Shown piece by piece: positions 59,371 to 64,000 of a DNA stretch of 64,000 bases. The first letter of the stretch is position 1; every line of letters begins with the position of its first letter. Below the pieces are notes generated by a model. It saw nothing but the letters and a program-made list of their open reading frames with translations, was not told the origin of the DNA and made no database searches. Origin of the DNA: Rhizobium sp. SL42 (lineage in GTDB: Bacteria > Pseudomonadota > Alphaproteobacteria > Rhizobiales > Rhizobiaceae); the NCBI RefSeq assembly GCF_021729845.1, contig NZ_CP063397.1:7501-71500 (forward strand). The letters run 5' to 3'. The translations under genes and the position numbers were made by a program.

Positions 59371-61467
59371 TTAACGGGTAAAGCTCTGGGCGTTGCCGGC
59401 ATCGACATTGATGATGTTGCCGGTCGACTTGGCCGAAAGATCGGACGCCAGGAAGTAGATCGCTTCAGCGATATCTTCCGGGAAGACGTTGAGCTTCAGC
59501 ATCGAACGCTTGCGGTAATGCTCCTCGAGATCGTCCACCTCGATCTTCGAGGACGCCGCGCGCTGTTCACGCCATTCGCCATTCCAGATCTTCGAGCCGC
59601 GCAGAACCGCATCAGGGTTGACGGTGTTCACGCGAATGCCGGCATCCGCCCCTTCTAGCGCCAGGCACCGAGCGAGATGGATTTCGGCAGCCTTCGCGGT
59701 GCAGTAGGCCGAGGCATTCGGCGACGAGGCAAGGCCGTTCTTCGACGCGACGAAGACGACATTGCCGCCAAGCGCCTGACGCCGGAACAGGCGGAAGGCT
59801 TCACGCGACACGAGGAAATAGCCGGTCGCGAGAATGTCGATATTCTTGTTCCACATGGCAAGCGTCGTATCTTCGACGGGTGCCGAGGAGGCAATGCCGG
59901 CATTCGAGACGAGAATGTCGACGCCGCCGAATTCGACAGACGCTTCGAGGAAGGACTGCAGGACCGCGTCTTCCTTGGTCACGTCGAGCTGAACCGAACG
60001 CACCGCATCGCCGCCATGGCGCTTGGAAAAATCCGCCGTCGTATCCGCGAGCGCCTTGGCATCGATATCCGCCAGCACGACGCAGGCACCTTCTGCGACC
60101 AGCCGTTCGGCCGTGGCGCGGCCGATGCCGCCGGCGCCGCCGGTGACGAAGGCGACCTTGCCGGCCAGGCTCTTCGGCTTCGGCATTCGCTGGAGCTTTG
60201 CTTCTTCCAACAGCCAGTATTCTATGTCGAAGGCTTCCTGTTCCGGCAGGCCCTGATATTCGGAAACCGTTGAGGCACCCTTCATCACGTTGATCGCATT
60301 CACATAGAACTCGCCGGCGATGCGGGCCGTCGCCTTGTCCTTGGCAAAGGACAGCATGCCGACGCCCGGCACCAGGAAGATCACCGGATTGGGATCGCGG
60401 ATCTTCGGCGAGTTGTCGTGCTTGCAGGCTTCATAATAGCGCGTGTAGTCGGCACGGTAGTCCTCAAGCGCCTTGTCGAGACCGGCAAGAACGGCATCGA
60501 CATCCGGCTTGGCCGGATCGAAATCGACGATCAGCGGACGGATCTTGGTGCGCAGGAAATGGTCGGGGCAGGACGTGCCGAGCGCGCCAAGCGGCTGAAG
60601 CTGCTTGGAATTGACGAATTCGAGCACGGCATCCTGATCGTCGAAATGACCGAGCTTGCGCTCCGCCTTGCCGATCCGGCCGCGAATTTCCGGCATCAGC
60701 TTTGCCGCGATGGCGCGGCGCTCGGCAACCGGCAGGCTCTTGGAGACCGCACCGCCGAAGATCACCTTGCCTTCGGTTTCCTTGGCAAACCACTCGATCG
60801 CCTTGTTGATGATGTCGAGCGTCAGCAGGTAACAATCCTTGGCGTCATTCGCCCAGGTGAAGAGACCGTGGCTTTCGAGCACGACGCCCTTGGCCGTCGG
60901 GTTCGCCTTGACGAAGGCTTCGAGATCGAGACCGAGCTGGAAGCCCGGACGGCGCCAGGGCAACCAGCCGATATCGGCGCCAAAGATCTTGCTTGTCAGT
61001 TCCTTGGAATTCTTGGAGGCCGCAATCGCGATGATCGCGTCCGGATGCATGTGATCGACATGCGTGAACGGCACGAAACCATGCAGCGGCGTATCGATCG
61101 AGGCTGCACGCGGATTCAGGTTGAAGGTGCAATGGGGCAGGAAGCCGACCATGCGGTCTTCGTCTGCCACGCCCTTGTAGATGCCCTTCAAGGCTTCGAG
61201 TTTGTCTTGGTAGAGGGTGGAGAAGCCATCGAGCTTGATCGTCCCGACGTCACCGCCCGAGCCCTTGACCCATAGAACCTTGACCGTTTCGCCGGTCAGC
61301 GGATCGGTTTCCATGACCTTTGCAGAGGTGTTGCCGCCGCCATAATTGGTGATGCGCTTGTCGGCACCGAGCAGATTCGAGCGATAAAGCAGCTTGCCCG
61401 GCTCATCCAGCTTGGCAGCATAAGCATCGTCCCAACGATTATCGAGAAGGCGGGTTTGGCCCGTCAT
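59371..61467 (-). CDS. rhaD: Bifunctional rhamnulose-1-phosphate aldolase/alcohol dehydrogenase RhaD
   Basis: A 698-residue fusion. Residues about 20-420 are a class II aldolase that splits rhamnulose 1-phosphate to dihydroxyacetone phosphate and lactaldehyde (N-terminal GGGNTSAKVMETDPLTGE and VKGSGGD; ligand His in VPFTHVDHMHPDA; VVLESHGLFTW). Residues about 430-698 are an SDR alcohol dehydrogenase (AFVTGGAGGIGRATAERLVA, DILVSNAGIASSA, AYCTAKAAEIHLARCLALEG) that probably acts on lactaldehyde. The start at 61467 follows GGAGG. It is divergent from rhaR. The fusion is usual for rhizobia; E. coli has separate genes. Confidence 0.94.
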   Translation of the reverse strand: MTGQTRLLDNRWDDAYAAKLDEPGKLLYRSNLLGADKRITNYGGGNTSAKVMETDPLTGETVKVLWVKGSGGDVGTIKLDGFSTLYQDKLEALKGIYKGVADEDRMVGFLPHCTFNLNPRAASIDTPLHGFVPFTHVDHMHPDAIIAIAASKNSKELTSKIFGADIGWLPWRRPGFQLGLDLEAFVKANPTAKGVVLESHGLFTWANDAKDCYLLTLDIINKAIEWFAKETEGKVIFGGAVSKSLPVAERRAIAAKLMPEIRGRIGKAERKLGHFDDQDAVLEFVNSKQLQPLGALGTSCPDHFLRTKIRPLIVDFDPAKPDVDAVLAGLDKALEDYRADYTRYYEACKHDNSPKIRDPNPVIFLVPGVGMLSFAKDKATARIAGEFYVNAINVMKGASTVSEYQGLPEQEAFDIEYWLLEEAKLQRMPKPKSLAGKVAFVTGGAGGIGRATAERLVAEGACVVLADIDAKALADTTADFSKRHGGDAVRSVQLDVTKEDAVLQSFLEASVEFGGVDILVSNAGIASSAPVEDTTLAMWNKNIDILATGYFLVSREAFRLFRRQALGGNVVFVASKNGLASSPNASAYCTAKAAEIHLARCLALEGADAGIRVNTVNPDAVLRGSKIWNGEWREQRAASSKIEVDDLEEHYRKRSMLKLNVFPEDIAEAIYFLASDLSAKSTGNIINVDAGNAQSFTR

Positions 61468-61554
61468 GACATCCTCCCAGGTAGTTGTTCATGGGCCGAA
61501 ACACACGGACCCATCTCCTTCTTGTCGAAGGGTATCGCGCATCAGATCGCCGAT

Positions 61555-61627
61555 TGTCAATCAATTTCGATCATTAGTTTTCATTGTGCGGTGCAATATT
61601 ATCTTTTTTGATCGTTTCTGATTGACA
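61555..61627. promoter_or_regulatory. Imperfect 19-bp inverted repeat, probable RhaR operator
   Basis: TGTCAATCAATTTCGATCA (61555-61573) and TGATCGTTTCTGATTGACA (61609-61627) form an inverted repeat with 15 of 19 positions matching, 35 bases apart. The centre holds a smaller ATTG/CAAT dyad (61583-61597). The element lies between the divergent rhaD and rhaR starts and so could control both, probably bound by the DeoR-type RhaR. Confidence 0.65.
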
Positions 61628-61669
61628 GGTTAAAAACAATCCGAATAAATCAGGATCAGGAGGAGCCCC

Positions 61670-62482
61670 ATGCACGAACGCGAACGCCATCGCATCATAC
61701 TAAGCGCGATCCAGGAAAAGCCGGTTGTCACGGTGCAGGATATCGCTGAACTGACCGAGGCATCAGAAGCCACGATCCGGCGGGACATCGCTTCTCTGCA
61801 TGTGCAGGGAAAGCTTCGCCGCGTCCGCGGCGGCGCCGAGGCCGTGCATCCGCCGCAGCTGGGCAATCTGGCCGCGCGCCCCTTCCGAGTTTCCGAATCA
61901 GTCAACATCGACAAGAAACGCGCAATTGCGCGCGCCGCCGTCGAATTGTGCGAGGAAGGTGATTCCGTCATCATCAATGGCGGCACCACGACATTCCAGA
62001 TGGTGCATTTCATGTCGGCCCGCCGGCTGCAGGTGATGACCAATTCCTTCGCCATTGCCGAACATCTGGTCAAACACTCGAAATGCAATGTCTCGGTGCC
62101 TGGCGGCGCGATATACCGCGACCAGAGCCTGATCCTGTCGCCTTTCGAAAACGACGCAATCCGGAATTTCTACGCCCGCCGCATCTTTATTGGCGCGCAA
62201 GGCATCAACGCCCTCGGCGTGATGGAATCCGATGCCCTGGTCATCCAGAGCGAGCAGAAACTGGTTCGCCAGGCGGAAGAGCTGATCGTCATGGTCGATA
62301 GCAGCAAGTTCGCCAAGCGCTCGAGCCTGATCCTCTGCCCGCTCGACAAGGTCTCGACCATCATCACCGACGACAAGATTTCCGACGAGGCGGCCAACAT
62401 GGTCACCGACGCCGGCATCAAGCTGATTACGGTGAAGCCGCTGGCTTCATCGGAAAAGGAGGATACCACGTCAGTCGCCTGA
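61670..62482 (+). CDS. rhaR: DeoR-family regulator RhaR of rhamnose catabolism
   Basis: A 270-residue DeoR-type repressor. The N-terminal winged helix (QDIAELTEASEATIRRDIASLH and GKLRRVRGGAEA, about residues 20-60) is followed by a sugar-phosphate-sensing domain with INGGTTTFQMV and FIGAQGINALGVMESD. AGGAGG lies ahead of the ATG. In Rhizobium leguminosarum the same gene, at the head of rhaRSTPQUK, is a repressor of rhamnose use. Here it is divergent from rhaD and upstream of rhaS; the long inverted repeat at 61555-61627 is its likely site. Confidence 0.92.
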   Translation: MHERERHRIILSAIQEKPVVTVQDIAELTEASEATIRRDIASLHVQGKLRRVRGGAEAVHPPQLGNLAARPFRVSESVNIDKKRAIARAAVELCEEGDSVIINGGTTTFQMVHFMSARRLQVMTNSFAIAEHLVKHSKCNVSVPGGAIYRDQSLILSPFENDAIRNFYARRIFIGAQGINALGVMESDALVIQSEQKLVRQAEELIVMVDSSKFAKRSSLILCPLDKVSTIITDDKISDEAANMVTDAGIKLITVKPLASSEKEDTTSVA

Positions 62483-62539
62483 CTTTTTCAGCGGCTGGCG
62501 AGGAGGAGTTCAGCAGTTCATCAACCTGGGAGGAAAAAT

Positions 62540-63535
62540 ATGAAACTGTCTAAGACATTGCTGGCGGGCGTGGTTTTTGCCATCGCCTCCATGGGCTCGG
62601 CCGTACAGGCTGCCGACATGAAGATCGCTCTGGTCGTCAAGTCGCTCGGCAACGGCTTCTTCGAAGCTGCCAACAAGGGTGCGGAAGAAGCCGCCAAGGA
62701 ACTCGGCGGCGTCGAGATCATCTATACCGGCCCGACCTCGACCACGGCTGAAGGCCAGATCGAAGTCATCAACTCGCTGATCGCCCAGGGCGTCGATGCC
62801 ATCGCGATCTCGGCGAACGATCCGGACGCCGTTGTTCCGGCACTCAAGAAGGCTGCCCAGCGCGGCATCAAGGTGATTTCGTGGGATTCGGGCGTTGCAG
62901 CCGAAGGCCGCATCATGCACCTGAACCCGTCGTCGAACGAACTGATCGGCAAGATGTGCCTGCAGCTCGCCGCCAACCACCTCGAAGGCGGCAAGGGCGA
63001 CTTCGCCATCCTGTCGGCCACCACGACCTCGACCAACCAGAACATCTGGATCGAGGAAATGAAGAAGCAGCTCAAGGACTTCCCCGGCCTCAACCTTGCC
63101 ACCACCGTCTACGGTGACGACCTCGCAGACAAGAGCTACCGCGAAGCCCAGGGCCTCCTGACCTCGCAGCCGAACGTCAAGGTCATCGTCGCTCCGACCA
63201 CCGTCGGCGTTCTCGCCGCCTCGCAGGCCGTCAAGGATGCCGGCAAGATCGGTCAGGTCTATGTGACTGGCCTCGGCCTGCCGTCCGAAATGGCCGGCGC
63301 CATCAAGTCCGGCGCGACCAAGGAATTCGCGATCTGGAACCCGATCGACCTCGGTTACTCGGCAGCCCAGATCTCGTATCATCTGGTAAAGGGTGACACC
63401 GACGGCGCACCGGGCTCGGAAATCGAAGCTGGCCGCATGGGCAAGATCAAGATCGGCGACAATGGCGAAGCCGCGATGGCCGATCCCTTCGTCTACGACG
63501 CCTCGAACATCGACCAGTTCTCGAAGATCTTCTGA
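62540..63535 (+). CDS. rhaS: Rhamnose ABC transporter substrate-binding protein RhaS
   Basis: A 331-residue periplasmic binding protein of the CUT2/ribose type. The signal peptide (KTLLAGVVFAIASMGSAVQA) is followed by MKIALVVKSLGNGFFEAANKGAEEA and the hinge/ligand motifs VDAIAISANDPDAVVPALKKA and the VIVAPTTVGVLAASQAVKD block. GGGAGGAAAAA lies just before the ATG. The context between rhaR and an ABC ATPase gene identifies it as the rhamnose receptor. A GC-rich hairpin after the stop likely raises its level over that of the other transporter parts. Confidence 0.92.
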   Translation: MKLSKTLLAGVVFAIASMGSAVQAADMKIALVVKSLGNGFFEAANKGAEEAAKELGGVEIIYTGPTSTTAEGQIEVINSLIAQGVDAIAISANDPDAVVPALKKAAQRGIKVISWDSGVAAEGRIMHLNPSSNELIGKMCLQLAANHLEGGKGDFAILSATTTSTNQNIWIEEMKKQLKDFPGLNLATTVYGDDLADKSYREAQGLLTSQPNVKVIVAPTTVGVLAASQAVKDAGKIGQVYVTGLGLPSEMAGAIKSGATKEFAIWNPIDLGYSAAQISYHLVKGDTDGAPGSEIEAGRMGKIKIGDNGEAAMADPFVYDASNIDQFSKIF

Positions 63536-63553
63536 TTTCCGGACTGCATGCCA

Positions 63554-63575
63554 CCCGGCGGCGCAAGCCGCCGGG
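63554..63575 (+). other. GNRA-capped hairpin between rhaS and rhaT
   Basis: CCCGGCGGC (63554-63562) pairs perfectly with GCCGCCGGG (63567-63575) around a GCAA tetraloop, 19 bases past the rhaS stop and 27 bases before rhaT. There is no T-run. This is the usual layout of a stem that stabilises the binding-protein mRNA and lowers read-through into the ATPase gene. Confidence 0.65.
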
Positions 63576-63601
63576 ACTTCTCCCATTTTCTGGTGCACGG
63601 A

Positions 63602-64000
63602 ATGATGACCGTTCAAGCTTCAAAAGTCGGCACGAATGCCGAGCCCGCCGACATGCCCATTCTGGAGATGCGCGGCATCTCGCAGATCTTTCCGGGCGTA
63701 AAGGCGCTCGATGGCGTCAACATTGCGCTTTATCCCGGCAAGGTCACCGCCCTGATCGGCGAAAACGGTGCCGGCAAGTCAACCCTGGTCAAGATCCTGA
63801 CCGGCATCTATCGCCCCAATGAGGGCGAGATCCTGATCGACGGCAGACCGACCGCATTCACCAATGCCCAGGACGCAATCAACGCCGGCGTCACCGCCAT
63901 TCACCAGGAAACGGTCCTGTTCGACGAATTAACTGTCGGGGAAAACATCTTCCTCGGCCATGCGCCGAAAACACGGCTAGGCCTGATCGACTGGCGCCAG
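63602..64000 (+). CDS. rhaT: Rhamnose ABC transporter ATP-binding protein RhaT (5' part)
   Basis: The first 133 codons of a sugar ABC-transporter ATPase of the RbsA/AraG type. Walker A is ALIGENGAGKSTLVKILTG, followed by the Q-loop region HQETVLFDELTVGENIFLG. The signature and Walker B motifs and the expected second ATPase half are beyond the window. Tandem ATG codons are at 63602 and 63605, with an in-frame GTG at 63593; no strong ribosome-binding site separates them. In R. leguminosarum rhaT is the ATPase, with permeases rhaP and rhaQ and kinase rhaK expected downstream. Confidence 0.9.
   Translation, partial: MMTVQASKVGTNAEPADMPILEMRGISQIFPGVKALDGVNIALYPGKVTALIGENGAGKSTLVKILTGIYRPNEGEILIDGRPTAFTNAQDAINAGVTAIHQETVLFDELTVGENIFLGHAPKTRLGLIDWRQ

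Noticed and set aside
1..64000. tRNA, rRNA, CRISPR arrays, insertion sequences or prophage genes
   Set aside because: No cloverleaf, repeat array, transposase or integrase motif was seen on either strand.

Overview
The window looks like chromosomal DNA of an alphaproteobacterium of the Rhizobiaceae (Rhizobium/Agrobacterium type). The base composition is GC-rich with strong third-position GC. The gene set is typical of rhizobia: an RhaD aldolase/dehydrogenase fusion and RhaI next to rhaR-rhaS-rhaT, an amino acid:carrier-protein ligase operon, an ExoD-like protein, DUF1839 and DUF3008 proteins, EcfG-type stress promoters and a rhizobial intergenic repeat. There is no phage, transposon, CRISPR array, tRNA or rRNA that I can see. 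Genes are densely packed and the left and right ends cut through purC and rhaT.

Layout. 0-7.3 kb: end of purC, then a TetR regulator and a three-gene RND efflux system (lipoprotein adaptor, RND pump, outer-membrane factor) closed by a strong terminator. 7.3-11.1 kb: a MerR-XRE-cupin fusion regulator divergent from gabT-gabD. 11.1-14 kb: efp divergent from epmA-epmB, the complete EF-P lysylation set. 14.1-19.9 kb: a five-gene operon of a small carrier protein, an acyl-CoA dehydrogenase-like flavoprotein, a SerRS-like amino acid:carrier-protein ligase, DUF1839 and a GH2 beta-mannosidase-like enzyme; this is the least understood system in the window. 20-28.7 kb: purU, then an amino-acid catabolic set (kinase/M23-like/class III aminotransferase fusion, LysR, pipecolate-oxidase-like FAD enzyme, ALDH7-type semialdehyde dehydrogenase). 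28.8-34.6 kb: APH/P-loop kinase fusion, an unknown gene, tonB-exbD-exbB, pfkB-type kinase. 34.8-41.2 kb: riboflavin synthase and a stress-flavoured stretch (lone receiver, EcfG-promoter gene, MgtC-like, SDR + DUF3008, glgX, PAS protein). 41.5-43.7 kb: glutaryl-CoA dehydrogenase divergent from a LysR. 43.8-51.4 kb: alpha-2-macroglobulin-like protein plus PBP1C. 51.4-57.7 kb: small envelope/stress genes, OsmC, DUF1810, DUF475 TerC-like, ExoD-like, an ECF sigma/anti-sigma pair and a Bax-inhibitor-1 membrane protein. 57.8-64 kb: the L-rhamnose locus (rhaD and rhaI on one strand, rhaR-rhaS-rhaT on the other) with a small Pmp3/YqaE gene lying antisense between rhaD and rhaI.

How they work together. 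The 21-28.7 kb genes and the glutaryl-CoA dehydrogenase at 41.5 kb fit consecutive steps of lysine/hydroxylysine/pipecolate breakdown through 2-aminoadipate semialdehyde, 2-aminoadipate and glutaryl-CoA, each with its own closely similar LysR regulator. The rhamnose genes are a coherent import and breakdown unit with a long imperfect inverted repeat as probable RhaR operator. Several small genes carry GGAAC-N16-xGTT promoter-like sites, suggesting the alphaproteobacterial general stress response. Start positions below were chosen by ribosome-binding sites, overlaps with the upstream gene and family N-termini; all functional names rest on motif recognition by eye, without database searches.
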